Source of the DNA: Candidatus Manganitrophus noduliformans | GTDB taxonomy: Bacteria > Nitrospirota > Nitrospiria > SBBL01 > Manganitrophaceae | Reading direction: 5' to 3' | NCBI RefSeq assembly: GCF_012184425.1 | Contig: NZ_VTOW01000001.1 | Span: forward strand, 1,116,001-1,180,000 | DNA length: 64,000 nt | Shown: one piece after another, positions 1-7,074 of the stretch | Position numbering within the stretch: position 1 is the stretch's first letter | Layout of the letters: every line of letters begins with the position of its first letter | The notes under the pieces: model-generated | The model's database searches: none | The model's input: the letters and a program-made list of their open reading frames with translations, nothing else | What the model was told of the DNA's origin: nothing | Made by a program: the position numbers and the translations under genes

Positions 1-1
1 C

Positions 2-508
2 GAGAAGAAAGAGATCATCCGGTATCTCTCGGAATCCTGCCGGCTGCCCCAGGAGGACATCCGAAAGACGATCGAGAAGTATGCCCAGCGGAAAAAGGAG
101 AATGCGGATCGATCCGTTCCGTCGACGGAGCAATCAAAGGAGGAAGACCCCAGGAAGACCTCCGCAAAGATGGAGCAGTTGGAAGAAAAGAACAAAACGC
201 TGAAAGAGAAAAATCAAAATCTTGCGGCGCAAAATAAAGCGTTGTTGCGCGCGTATGCGCATTGTGTGACGCGAATCAGGGAGCTCTCCCGATCCGGACT
301 GTTGTGGCACGTGAATCGGTTGACGGAAGGGCATAGCGCTGTCCTGAAGCAAATTCGGAAAGATCCGAAGCGGTCTTTATTGCTTCTGGAGAAAATAAAC
401 GAGACTTTTGACCGATCTTCCATCCAGGATGTCGGGAGAATCAAAGCTGAGATCGATCAATTGTGCAGAGAACAGGTCAACGAAGACGGGGAAGATAATG
501 AGTCTTAA
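2..508 (+). CDS. Partial coiled-coil protein, function unknown
   Basis: The reading frame is open at the left edge, so the N-terminus lies outside the window; 168 codons are visible before the TAA. The first third is charged and helical (E, K and R rich), resembling a small helix-turn-helix or linker. After about residue 55 there is a clear coiled coil with repeated L/K/E/N heptads, then a basic segment around 'RIRELSRSG'. No enzymatic motif is visible. It overlaps the start of the next gene by 11 nt, so the two are probably translated together. A DNA-associated accessory protein of the replication-relaxation partner is possible, but this is inference from position only. Confidence 0.6.
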   Translation, partial: EKKEIIRYLSESCRLPQEDIRKTIEKYAQRKKENADRSVPSTEQSKEEDPRKTSAKMEQLEEKNKTLKEKNQNLAAQNKALLRAYAHCVTRIRELSRSGLLWHVNRLTEGHSAVLKQIRKDPKRSLLLLEKINETFDRSSIQDVGRIKAEIDQLCREQVNEDGEDNES

Positions 509-1337
509 AGGACTGCATTTAACGGATCGTGACATCGATGTTCTCAAATACCTGGCATACGGGCCGGCGTTTTCTGACGATCTACACGCCCGGTTTTTTG
601 TGAAATCAGGCAAACCAATCGATCGCAGTAATTTCGAAAAGCGTATGAAGAAATTGAAGGATGCAAACCACCTCCAATCAATGAATCCTCAAATGTTACG
701 TCAAAGGAATGCCCCAAATCATCGTCCTGTGTATTCTATTGCTGAAAGAGGCGTGGAGGTATTAACCAGTGAAGGCATGAATGTGGATCGAATACGCCTG
801 GTCAATCTGAATAAGAGATCCATCCCCCATGAAATGATCCTCACCCGTCTGGTCCGAAAGATCTATGAATTCGACGGGGTCCGCTATCAAGTTATCCGCC
901 TGTACGATGACGTGATGTTGTCAAAATTAGCCCCAAGATGGAAGATGCAGCGGATTCCGGATGTTCGGTTTACCGTTCAACTGAAGAACGGATCGTACTT
1001 CTCGTTTCTCGTGGAAGTCGATGCGGGATCGACCCACCCCACAGAGTTTTCCAGGAAGTTGGTCGCTTTCACACAAGTGAATCGACTCCTAGCTCCCGTC
1101 AACAGCAAGGACCCTTTCGGAATTTTGGTTGTGTGCGACACCGAAAATCGCATGCGAGTTCTGCAGCGGGCGGTCCAGGAGAACTCTTTCACTGCGAAGA
1201 TAAAACCATGGATCGCATTTAATACAATTTACAATCTGGATAACAGTCTGGGTCTGTTTAATCCCTGGTATCGCTCGGATGGGACAAAAATCGAGACGAT
1301 TTTCAAGGAGATAAGAATGCCTTTAAAGATCGTTTGA
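498..1337 (+). CDS. Replication-relaxation family protein
   Basis: A 279-residue protein starting at the ATG behind a GGGGAAG ribosome site. The N-terminal 90 residues look like a winged helix ('LTDRDIDVLKYLAYG', then a basic recognition helix, then a wing ending near 'VYSIAERGVEVL'). The segment after 'IPHEMILTRLVRKIYE' continues into an alpha/beta domain with 'IPDVRF' and 'FLVEVDAGS', the restriction-nuclease-like core seen in the replication-relaxation (Replic_Relax) family of plasmids and integrative elements. Family members act in plasmid replication or mobilisation. It overlaps the preceding coiled-coil gene. The family call rests on the HEMILTR and EVD segments recognised by eye. Confidence 0.65.
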   Translation: MSLKGLHLTDRDIDVLKYLAYGPAFSDDLHARFFVKSGKPIDRSNFEKRMKKLKDANHLQSMNPQMLRQRNAPNHRPVYSIAERGVEVLTSEGMNVDRIRLVNLNKRSIPHEMILTRLVRKIYEFDGVRYQVIRLYDDVMLSKLAPRWKMQRIPDVRFTVQLKNGSYFSFLVEVDAGSTHPTEFSRKLVAFTQVNRLLAPVNSKDPFGILVVCDTENRMRVLQRAVQENSFTAKIKPWIAFNTIYNLDNSLGLFNPWYRSDGTKIETIFKEIRMPLKIV

Positions 1338-1730
1338 TTCCGGATTGAGGTCATTCTCTGATAACACGCCCTTTGCGGCTAGGATTCTAAACAGTACTGC
1401 TGTCCTCTCATCCAGAACTCGGATTTTCTCTATCATCTTTGCATTTAACTTCTCACTGTACTCGAACAGGACTTCATGTTGGGCCAGATGATGAACGATT
1501 TGCAGGATGATGAGGATCAACGCCTCCGCTGCCGCTTCCGGATCGTCCTTATTGGAGGCGATGATATCCCGCACGACAGGGCCTAGCTTTTCCTGCCATT
1601 CTTGAAATTTCTCTCTTGTAAAATCGGCCACCAGGCTGGCATACTTGGCGTCAATGTCGCCGCCGATCTTCTCCCCCCAATGCAGGTCTTTGATCTGTTT
1701 CTGCAACCGGTCCCAGTCAATATCGGCCAT
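1323..1730 (-). CDS. Hypothetical helical protein
   Basis: A 135-residue, mostly helical, soluble protein on the minus strand, with a good ribosome site (GGGAGGG) just upstream of its ATG. No known domain is recognised. It has a W/K/E-rich N-terminal helix ('ADFTREKFQEWQEKLG') and a hydrophobic middle helix. It meets the replication-relaxation gene tail to tail with a 15-nt overlap. A degraded second copy of its 'ADFTRE..EW' helix lies at about 2310-2395 on the same strand, so the family was once duplicated here. Confidence 0.6.
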   Translation of the reverse strand: MADIDWDRLQKQIKDLHWGEKIGGDIDAKYASLVADFTREKFQEWQEKLGPVVRDIIASNKDDPEAAAEALILIILQIVHHLAQHEVLFEYSEKLNAKMIEKIRVLDERTAVLFRILAAKGVLSENDLNPESNDL

Positions 1731-1803
1731 GGTCCCTCCCGGTGCAGATGGTATAACAAGGCGAGCGTCTATTCAACAGGAATAGTCCTGGGAAGAGGTG
1801 CGC

Positions 1804-2292
1804 ATGGGATGGAGACTGAACTGCATCGCCATCGCGGTCTATCTATTCATTCCGACTGTCGTCCTGGCCGAATCGTTCTCCGGCAAGGTCGTCAAAGTGA
1901 GCGACGGCGATACGATCTCGGTCATGCACCAAGGCCGCGCCCAGAAAGTACGTCTCCATGGAATCGATGCCCCTGAAAAGAGACAGGCCTTCGGAAACCG
2001 CGCAAAGAAGTTCACGTCTGATCTGGCCTTCGGCAGAGTCGTCACGGTTCAAGCGGTGGATGTCGATCGCTACGGGCGGATCGTCGGCGAGGTGATCCTC
2101 CCGGATGGGCGCTCCCTCAACCGGAAACTTGTAAAGGCCGGTCTTGCCTGGTGGTATCGCAAATACTCCAAAGACAAGAGCCTTGGAGAATTGGAAGAAG
2201 AAGCCAGGTCCGCCAGAAGAGGATTATGGATTGACCCGAACCCGATTCCTCCGTGGGAGTTCAGGAAAAAGGAGAAAGTGGGAAGCCGCTGA
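1804..2292 (+). CDS. Secreted thermonuclease-family (SNase-like) nuclease
   Basis: A 162-residue protein with an N-terminal signal peptide (basic start, hydrophobic core, cleavage after 'VVLA'). A staphylococcal-nuclease fold follows. The catalytic set is visible: Asp in 'SDGDTISV', Arg/Asp/Glu in 'VRLHGIDAPE' and Arg in 'DRYGRIVGEV'. Family members cut DNA or RNA with Ca2+, usually in the periplasm or outside the cell. I chose the ATG at 1804 with GAAGAGG upstream; a GTG two codons earlier (1798) is also possible. Such nucleases are common on conjugative plasmids, where they may act on incoming DNA or on the envelope. Confidence 0.88.
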   Translation: MGWRLNCIAIAVYLFIPTVVLAESFSGKVVKVSDGDTISVMHQGRAQKVRLHGIDAPEKRQAFGNRAKKFTSDLAFGRVVTVQAVDVDRYGRIVGEVILPDGRSLNRKLVKAGLAWWYRKYSKDKSLGELEEEARSARRGLWIDPNPIPPWEFRKKEKVGSR

Positions 2293-2309
2293 GAGATATT
2301 CTTGTCCCA

Positions 2310-2395
2310 AAGGTATCTTGCAGTCGGACTTAATCTCTTGTGCCATTCAGCCAACCTCTCACGGGTGAAATCAGCCATCAAGCTTGCACGTTTTA
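2310..2395 (-). pseudogene. Remnant of a paralogue of the 1323-1730 gene
   Basis: Read on the minus strand, this stretch begins 'MMADFTRERLAEWHKRL', which matches the 'ADFTREKFQEWQEKL' helix of the gene at 1323-1730. The similarity then stops and the frame runs antisense through the nuclease gene. Only one helix survives, so it is a relic of a duplicated copy. Confidence 0.6.
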
Positions 2396-2870
2396 TATCG
2401 ATATTGAGATCTTTTCGCCCGTATTCATTTCTCTCTATCTCTGAATTCTATCCCAATTTGTGTTTGTGTTCATTAAGGAATTCCGTTGTACAGAGTCATT
2501 GCCATTCAAGATGAGAAAAAAGCGGCTTTTGCCGAGGTCAACTTCGGTATGCACAGGGTTGCTCACCCCCTCTTTGAGTGGCGTCACAAACTCCCATTAA
2601 TTTGGACCGTTCTGCCAGCGGGGGAAAATATTTCTAGAAAATATCATAAGTGGACGTAAGTTCACGCACACTTTCACCCTAACCCTCACCAAGACCCATG
2701 CACACACTATCACACAACACTCACCTTGGTAGATGATTCATGTTACTGTATTAAAAGAGAAATCAGTTGAAACTACCCCTTATTATTTGAGTTGTTGTAA
2801 TGGGACTCTTTTCATTTTATACCTTTTGTGAATTATATTGCGGATCTTTTTAAATCTTTTTCCTTTTTTC

Positions 2871-2899
2871 TTGACATTTTTTCCCGAGCATGGTACTTA
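2871..2899 (+). promoter_or_regulatory. Promoter of candidate small RNA
   Basis: TTGACA (2871-2876), a 17-nt spacer and an extended -10 (TGG then TACTTA, 2891-2899). No open frame follows, but a structured, terminator-ended stretch does. Confidence 0.5.
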
Positions 2900-2905
2900 T
2901 TGGCT

Positions 2906-3022
2906 CATAATTTAGCAATAGCAAGGCCCTTCATCAAGGGTGACTGGGGCGAAAGCCCAAAATGTCAACACGTTAGACCTTTCTGCCTTTTTGAAAAATT
3001 GTGGTGTGGCGGAAAGGTTTTC
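2906..3022 (+). ncRNA. Candidate small structured RNA with its own terminator
   Basis: Downstream of a sigma-70-like promoter come three hairpins and no coding frame. The first pairs CCCTT (2927-2931) with AAGGG (2936-2940). The second is GGGC closed by a GAAA tetraloop and GCCC (2947-2958), enclosed by TGAC (2941-2944) pairing GTCA (2964-2967). The third is an 11-bp stem (2977-2987 with 3008-3018, one G-U pair) followed by TTTTCTT, which looks like a rho-independent terminator. No known RNA family is recognised. An antisense or copy-control RNA would fit a plasmid backbone, but this is inference. Confidence 0.45.
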
Positions 3023-3150
3023 TTGTGTCTAAAGAATGACTCTCCGTCCTTCCTCTTCTAAAACATCATAATATTTCAGCCTTTTTCATTCGTTAATCCC
3101 TCTGAAAGGTCGTCAATTTTTCGGGTCTTTTGTTTTGTTTTTAGCAGGGC

Positions 3151-3173
3151 GCCGCATTACGAGTTAATGCGGC
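3151..3173. repeat. 8-bp inverted repeat
   Basis: GCCGCATT and AATGCGGC flank a 7-nt loop inside the gene-poor stretch. There is no T-run after it, so a protein-binding site or cruciform is as likely as an RNA hairpin. Confidence 0.4.
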
Positions 3174-4075
3174 TGAATTCATGGACATTAGCGGCTGTTT
3201 GTTCCTCGATTTGCGGCCTTCCATCACTATGGTTTTGTAAATCCCTCTCAACGTTCGCCGGATGATTTGAAGATTGTCACCTCAGACGCGCACTCATTGC
3301 CGTCATCGCGTCATCATTTCCGGTTACCGGTGTCGCTGATAATCGTCATTATCCGCTCGAAAGTCGATGTCATTTTCAACCGGTTTGAGCGACTGAACGT
3401 TCAGAAATAGTTTCAGAGTTGCTCACCCGGTTTCAATCCCCGCGCAATCCGGTTACATTTTCATCGCCGAATGATGGTTTAATTTGTTCGGCTTCGTCAC
3501 TTTGTATTCGCAATTCTCGCCCAGAGATTTCCAATCTCCCGTCCGTGTTTGGCGCCGGAGTGATCGGAAAAGCTTGCAGAGTGGTTTCCAGAAGATGCAG
3601 ATCGTTTTAAAGTTTTCGTAATCTTGTTCCCGATTCAGCGCAAATGGCCCTCTGATTTGTATCCCTGAATGTTCTCTTTGTTCTTCGATCCGAGTTCACA
3701 ATCGTTTCTGACCAGGTCGGCATTATGCACACAGGTTGACCCGATCCATCTATCATCGTTTTTCACTTTGTTGTTCATGGCGGCATGACCTTCCTCCTAT
3801 TCGGAAGCGGCTTGCCGGTTTTGATGTTTGGAATCGGGAGCGGTTTGGCAGCCGATCAAAGATGGAACGAACCTCACTTCGTGGTAAGAAGGCACATCCT
3901 TTTCGGCGTTCCTCCTCACTGAACGACTTCCTTCGTTGTCTTCCCGGCTCTCGTCTGGTTCCCATAATCGAACTGGAGTCGTCACTCTCCCGAGGGCTTT
4001 TTTTGTGTCCGAAAGAGATGTTCGATGTATAGTCCGAGTGTCATGGAATGGTAAGAGATGATCTGGTCCGGTTTA

Positions 4076-4118
4076 TTGACAAGCTAGACATATTTCGTTA
4101 TAATAATGACAAGTGTCA
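4076..4118 (+). promoter_or_regulatory. Consensus sigma-70 promoter and operator of the Xre-RES pair
   Basis: Perfect TTGACA (4076-4081), a 17-nt spacer and perfect TATAAT (4099-4104). Immediately after lies the palindrome TGACA-AG-TGTCA (4107-4118), placed over the likely transcription start. This is the expected position for autorepression by the downstream antitoxin. Confidence 0.75.
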
Positions 4119-4142
4119 TATATGGTTCAAGGAGAGACGCTC

Positions 4143-4589
4143 ATGGAAACGCTTTTAATCAAGGAGCGCGACAAGCAAGCAGATGAGATCTTTAAAAAGG
4201 TCTTCCACAAGCAATTAAAGTCCTATACGGATGTCATCGAAATGAGCAAAGAGGGGATCACAAAGGCCTCACTCATGGACTTCGTCCGTTTTCTAAACTT
4301 TTCACCGGATCAGTTCGCGCGTCTGCTTCCGATCACCCTGCGCACGATTCAGAGATACTCCGGCAAGCAGAGGTTCAGCCCTACCGTGTCCGAACACATC
4401 ATCCAGTTGGTGTTTCTGGTGGGAAAAGGGATCGAGGTGTTTGGGTCGCTTGAAAAGTTTATGAGTTGGTTCAATGCGCCCAGCCAGGCTTTAGGGGGGA
4501 ACGTGCCGAGCGATCTGGTCAGTCTTAAGACCGGAACCCAAATGGTCATGGACGAACTAGGTCGAATCGAGCATGGTGTGTATGCATGA
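4143..4589 (+). CDS. Xre/MbcA/ParS-family antitoxin
   Basis: A 148-residue antitoxin. Residues about 40-100 hold the helix-turn-helix ('FVRFLNFSPDQFARLLPITLR' region, then 'TIQRYSGKQRFSP'). The C-terminal part ('IEVFGSLEKFMSWFNAPSQAL') is the DUF2384/MbcA toxin-binding domain that ends in a helical 'G...P' loop. Family members neutralise RES-domain NAD+-degrading toxins and repress their own promoter. I chose the ATG at 4143 because AAGGAG sits 8 nt upstream. It overlaps the toxin start by 4 nt (ATGA), which implies translational coupling. Confidence 0.85.
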   Translation: METLLIKERDKQADEIFKKVFHKQLKSYTDVIEMSKEGITKASLMDFVRFLNFSPDQFARLLPITLRTIQRYSGKQRFSPTVSEHIIQLVFLVGKGIEVFGSLEKFMSWFNAPSQALGGNVPSDLVSLKTGTQMVMDELGRIEHGVYA

Positions 4590-5059
4590 GGAGGGTTTAT
4601 CGGATCGCCCTCGCAAAACATGCCCACGATCTGTCAGGGAAAGGGGCGCGACTCACAGGCGGGCGATGGAATGCAAAAGATACGGCGGTCATCTACACCT
4701 CAGAGAGCAGATCGCTTGCGGCAATGGAATACCTCGTCCACGTCTCGCTGACAAACATTCCTCCTGAAATAAAAATTGTCACGATCGGCATTCCTGAAAC
4801 GATTGTCCCGAAACAAATCGATCCCTCTGATTTACCCAAGGATTGGCGTAAGAGTCCCGCGCCTTTCTTATTGGGAGACATCGGAACCCAGTGGGCATTA
4901 GGCATGGAAAGCCTCCTGCTCCGTGTTCCTTCTGCCGTTGTCATGCATGAATTTAACATCCTGATCAACCCGATTCACCCCGACATGAAGTCCGTCAAAA
5001 TCCTCGATGTGGAGAGCTTCATATATGATGAGAGACTCCACAAGCCGACCAAACAATAG
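4586..5059 (+). CDS. RES-domain toxin (NAD+ phosphorylase family)
   Basis: A 157-residue RES-domain protein of typical length. The family residues are visible: Arg in 'GARLTGGRWNAK', the Tyr/Ser/Glu segment 'VIYTSESRSLAAMEYLVH', and a late 'EFNILINPIHPD' strand. RES toxins of Xre-RES pairs deplete NAD+ by phosphorolysis or hydrolysis, and the MbcT/Res branch is the closest guess. The gene is coupled to the upstream antitoxin by a 4-nt overlap and shares its promoter. No frame damage is visible, so the pair looks functional. Confidence 0.87.
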   Translation: MRRVYRIALAKHAHDLSGKGARLTGGRWNAKDTAVIYTSESRSLAAMEYLVHVSLTNIPPEIKIVTIGIPETIVPKQIDPSDLPKDWRKSPAPFLLGDIGTQWALGMESLLLRVPSAVVMHEFNILINPIHPDMKSVKILDVESFIYDERLHKPTKQ

Positions 5060-5112
5060 AAGAGTTGTAACGCAATAACCAAGAGGTCCAAAGCCTACGT
5101 CGCTATACGCGC

Positions 5113-5190
5113 CGGATTCGGCAAGGGGAACACTGCCGGCGGATCATCTCGCCTTAATAGAGTCCGTTTCTAAATAGCCCGAAGCCCGGG
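5113..5190 (+). repeat. 78-nt intergenic repeat, copy 1
   Basis: This 78-nt stretch recurs at 10538-10615 with about 80% identity by eye. The first 30 nt (CGGATTCGGCAAGGGGAAC, then CTGCCGG) and the last 20 (AAATAGCCCG, then CCCGGG) are best conserved. CGGCA and TGCCG can pair. Both copies lie upstream of a small zinc-ribbon gene or its relic. The function is unknown. Confidence 0.65.
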
Positions 5191-5199
5191 TGATCATGA

Positions 5200-5237
5200 A
5201 AGCCCTTCGGAGGAGCGATTCTCCCCAGGGCTTTTTT
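5200..5237 (+). terminator. Intercistronic rho-independent-type hairpin
   Basis: AAGCCCT (5200-5206) pairs with AGGGCTT (5227-5233), with an inner GGAG/CTCC pairing, followed by a T-run. The next ribosome site begins within 10 nt, so no promoter fits between this hairpin and the gene at 5261. Confidence 0.7.
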
Positions 5238-5260
5238 ATTTTCTGAGAGGAGGTGATTTG

Positions 5261-5431
5261 ATGAGTTGTCCGAAATGCCAAGGAATGGTCGGAAGGGAGT
5301 TTATCGCGACGTATGAGGGGAAGTGCTTCATGCCTTATTGCGTCAACTGCGGCTGGCGGCCGACACGAGCTCCCCACCGCGGTTTTGAGCAGGAAGCACG
5401 GCTGAGGCAGCAGGTCCTTTCGATCCTGTAA
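5261..5431 (+). CDS. Small zinc-ribbon protein
   Basis: A 56-residue protein with a very strong ribosome site (GAGAGGAGGTG). Two Cys pairs, CPKC near the start and CVNC in the middle, plus one extra Cys make a zinc ribbon. The tail is basic and helical. Its partners are unknown. Other zinc ribbons of this element are encoded at 9414 and, as a relic, near 10690. Tiny zinc-ribbon proteins are typical of phage and plasmid accessory modules, where they bind nucleic acid or modulate host enzymes. Confidence 0.7.
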   Translation: MSCPKCQGMVGREFIATYEGKCFMPYCVNCGWRPTRAPHRGFEQEARLRQQVLSIL

Positions 5432-5484
5432 GCCAACCCCGAACCGAATAAACCATCCAACCCGAAAAGAGAGAGGAGCCACGC

Positions 5485-5634
5485 ATGAGGAGAACCGTGA
5501 TCGAACCAGCGAAAGAAGAGGTCCTGTTCAGGGAAATTAAGAAAGCGATTCCCTATATGGAGCGCGGAATCGATTGGAGCGATCTGAAGAGACACCGGCG
5601 GGAAATGCGCATCGACCGGGTACTGGGAAGGTAA
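5485..5634 (+). CDS. Small basic/acidic helical protein
   Basis: A 49-residue frame with a good ribosome site (AGAGGAG) upstream of the ATG. It is amphipathic, with many K, E and R residues ('FREIKKAIPYMERG', 'DLKRHRREMRIDRVLG'). No domain is recognised. The spacing to both neighbours (about 50 and 36 nt) suggests one operon with the zinc ribbon and the membrane protein. Confidence 0.5.
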   Translation: MRRTVIEPAKEEVLFREIKKAIPYMERGIDWSDLKRHRREMRIDRVLGR

Positions 5635-5670
5635 ACACTTTAACAACCCACCATAAGGAGGGAAGTGAAG

Positions 5671-5982
5671 ATGAAGACGTATCAGAACATTTTCCACGCC
5701 ACCATCGTATCGCTTTTGGTGATCAGCGGGATCGGCCTGATCTTAACCCTGATGTTGTTTATCGGGGTGGGAGCGGGAATGATCCTGGGCTACCCTTCCG
5801 GCACCTGGGGCAATCTTTGGGTCTCGGTGTTCATGCTGGGGCTCTCGGGGTTCTTCTTCGGCGGGATCTATCAGTTGTCCCACAGGCATTTTATGCCCTT
5901 CATCGATCCGGCGGGACATCCGGAAGAAAAGACGGTCGGAAAGGTCGTCCAAATAAAAAGGGATCAACCAGCGGCAAACTGA
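5671..5982 (+). CDS. Small membrane protein, two transmembrane helices
   Basis: A 103-residue protein with two hydrophobic helices (about residues 10-38 and 48-68, rich in L, I, G and F) and a charged cytoplasmic tail ending 'KVVQIKRDQPAAN'. An AAGGAGGG site precedes the ATG at 5671; a GTG two codons upstream is the alternative start. No family is recognised. A long inverted repeat follows directly and probably ends the transcript. Confidence 0.65.
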   Translation: MKTYQNIFHATIVSLLVISGIGLILTLMLFIGVGAGMILGYPSGTWGNLWVSVFMLGLSGFFFGGIYQLSHRHFMPFIDPAGHPEEKTVGKVVQIKRDQPAAN

Positions 5983-6068
5983 TTGACCCCTTCGAAGGCC
6001 CCTTATCGGGAGACCATCCTTTATACAACCAAGAGTCAGTCTACCGGTTTGGGGCCTTCTTGTCAATC
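5981..6068 (+). terminator. Long inverted repeat, probable terminator
   Basis: GATTGAC (5981-5987) and AAGGCCCC (5995-6002) pair with GGGGCCTT (6051-6058) and GTCAATC (6062-6068). The 48-nt loop is unusually long for a terminator and the T content after the stem is low, so another role (processing or protein binding) is possible. Confidence 0.5.
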
Positions 6069-6110
6069 GAAAAATCAACCATTCAAACAAGCTGACAAGG
6101 AGGAACACGC

Positions 6111-6278
6111 ATGAAAAATCAACACGCTCGCGGAGGAAAGTTTTTGGCCACTTGGCAAGGAGAAGCCCCGAAAGGAAGAGAGAGCTCACCGCTCTGCTAT
6201 CAGAAGGGACAGAGGGAAGAGGACCGGCGTCTTCGGTATTCCTTCGATTCGGAAGGGGCGCGGATCTGGAGCTTCTGA
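6111..6278 (+). CDS. Small hypothetical protein
   Basis: A 55-residue, charged, glycine- and arginine-rich frame with a strong AAGGAGG site 6 nt before the ATG. No motif is recognised beyond a 'YSFDSEGARIWSF' end resembling a beta-hairpin. It is included because of the ribosome site and its place in a run of small genes. Confidence 0.5.
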   Translation: MKNQHARGGKFLATWQGEAPKGRESSPLCYQKGQREEDRRLRYSFDSEGARIWSF

Positions 6279-6324
6279 GAATCCCACACACAACCGTATC
6301 TTATTAATACGAGGAGGAGAAAAC

Positions 6325-6771
6325 ATGAGCGTGAGCAAGATCAAAATCGAGGAAACCGGAAAGAGATGCGCGAACCATCCTGGATTCGCGGTTCTTGAGA
6401 ACCTCGTTGCGAGAAAACCAAAAAAGAGCCGCTCCGGCAGGTATCTCGCCTGGAGAATGTCCGCGGGATACTACATCAAGCACTTCGGTTTGAAATACAG
6501 GGAGTCTGATCGGATCTCTTCTTTTATATATGAGGTCAACGGAGAGGAAGATCGGACTTTTCTTTGGGCGATGGAGACCTGGGTCCGGGAAGTTGCTCTG
6601 GCGAAAGGGTCGATCGGCGAGATCCTCGATGCGATCGTCATCCTCCGGGTCTGCCGGATCGATCCCAGGAACGTCAGAACCTGTCCGCGCGTTCGCAAGG
6701 AAATTATCCGCCATGTCCGATCCCGCTATGCTCAACCGGGCGCGGTTGTTTCCAATGGGTCCCATTTCTGA
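6325..6771 (+). CDS. Hypothetical protein
   Basis: A 148-residue, soluble, basic protein with an AGGAGGAG site 6 nt upstream. The middle ('EEDRTFLWAMETWVREVALAKGSIGEILDAI') is helical and the C-terminus is strongly basic with two Cys residues. No family is recognised. A perfect 13-bp hairpin follows 15 nt after the stop and may end the small-gene operon that starts at 5261. Confidence 0.6.
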   Translation: MSVSKIKIEETGKRCANHPGFAVLENLVARKPKKSRSGRYLAWRMSAGYYIKHFGLKYRESDRISSFIYEVNGEEDRTFLWAMETWVREVALAKGSIGEILDAIVILRVCRIDPRNVRTCPRVRKEIIRHVRSRYAQPGAVVSNGSHF

Positions 6772-6786
6772 GTGATTCACCGTTGC

Positions 6787-6815
6787 GTGCAGGAAGGGGC
6801 AACCCCTTCCTGCAC
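6787..6815 (+). terminator. Perfect 13-bp hairpin, no T-run
   Basis: GTGCAGGAAGGGG and CCCCTTCCTGCAC are perfectly complementary around a 3-nt loop. The sequence after the stem is GGCTTC rather than a T-run, so termination would be inefficient. Minus-strand termination is no better supported. Confidence 0.5.
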
Positions 6816-7074
6816 GGCTTCAGCGGTGGGATCAGCGACACCTGTAGCAGATCGGCGACAGGCTTCCGATCCGAATGCCCCACGGCGATGCAGAGAGAAT
6901 CATTCAGTTGAACCTGGGACATCTCGAATCCACTATATTCCCGGTGTATTGACCGCCACGGTATGCCTTGTGAAACTTCAACAACTTTAAAAAATGGTGG
7001 CATGGAAGTTGCTCCGGGGAGGATCAGGAAAGGCGGCATAGTGAGAGCTGTTTCTAAATAAGAGGAGTCGATAG
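6816..7074. other. Unassigned leader region of the ribonucleotide reductase gene
   Basis: No gene is supported here. A minus-strand frame through about 6811-7041 has protein-like patches but no ribosome site and no recognised domain. Because the next gene is B12-dependent, I looked for the cobalamin riboswitch B12 box and its GCCACTG partner, and neither is present. A TTTCTAAATAAGAGGAG site precedes the reductase ATG. Confidence 0.4.

Larger units (their letters stand above)
2293..4075. other. Gene-poor, T-rich 1.8 kb stretch
   Basis: No convincing protein-coding gene is visible. Open frames of 60-100 codons at 3419-3610 and 3736-4032 lack ribosome sites and protein-like composition. The plus strand is T-rich and more AT-rich than its surroundings. 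It holds a gene relic at its left end, an AC-rich tract almost free of G at about 2665-2730, a candidate small RNA at 2906-3022 and an inverted repeat at 3151-3173. Such regions on plasmids often carry origins, but no iterons or DnaA boxes were recognised. Confidence 0.6.

Noticed and set aside
3419-4032. Two plus-strand open frames as small genes
   Set aside because: No ribosome sites, unlikely amino acid composition, and no similarity to anything recognised; they sit in a T-rich stretch.
6816-7074. Cobalamin riboswitch upstream of the B12-dependent reductase
   Set aside because: Neither the B12 box nor its GCCACTG partner is present in the leader, and no matching long-range pairing was seen.
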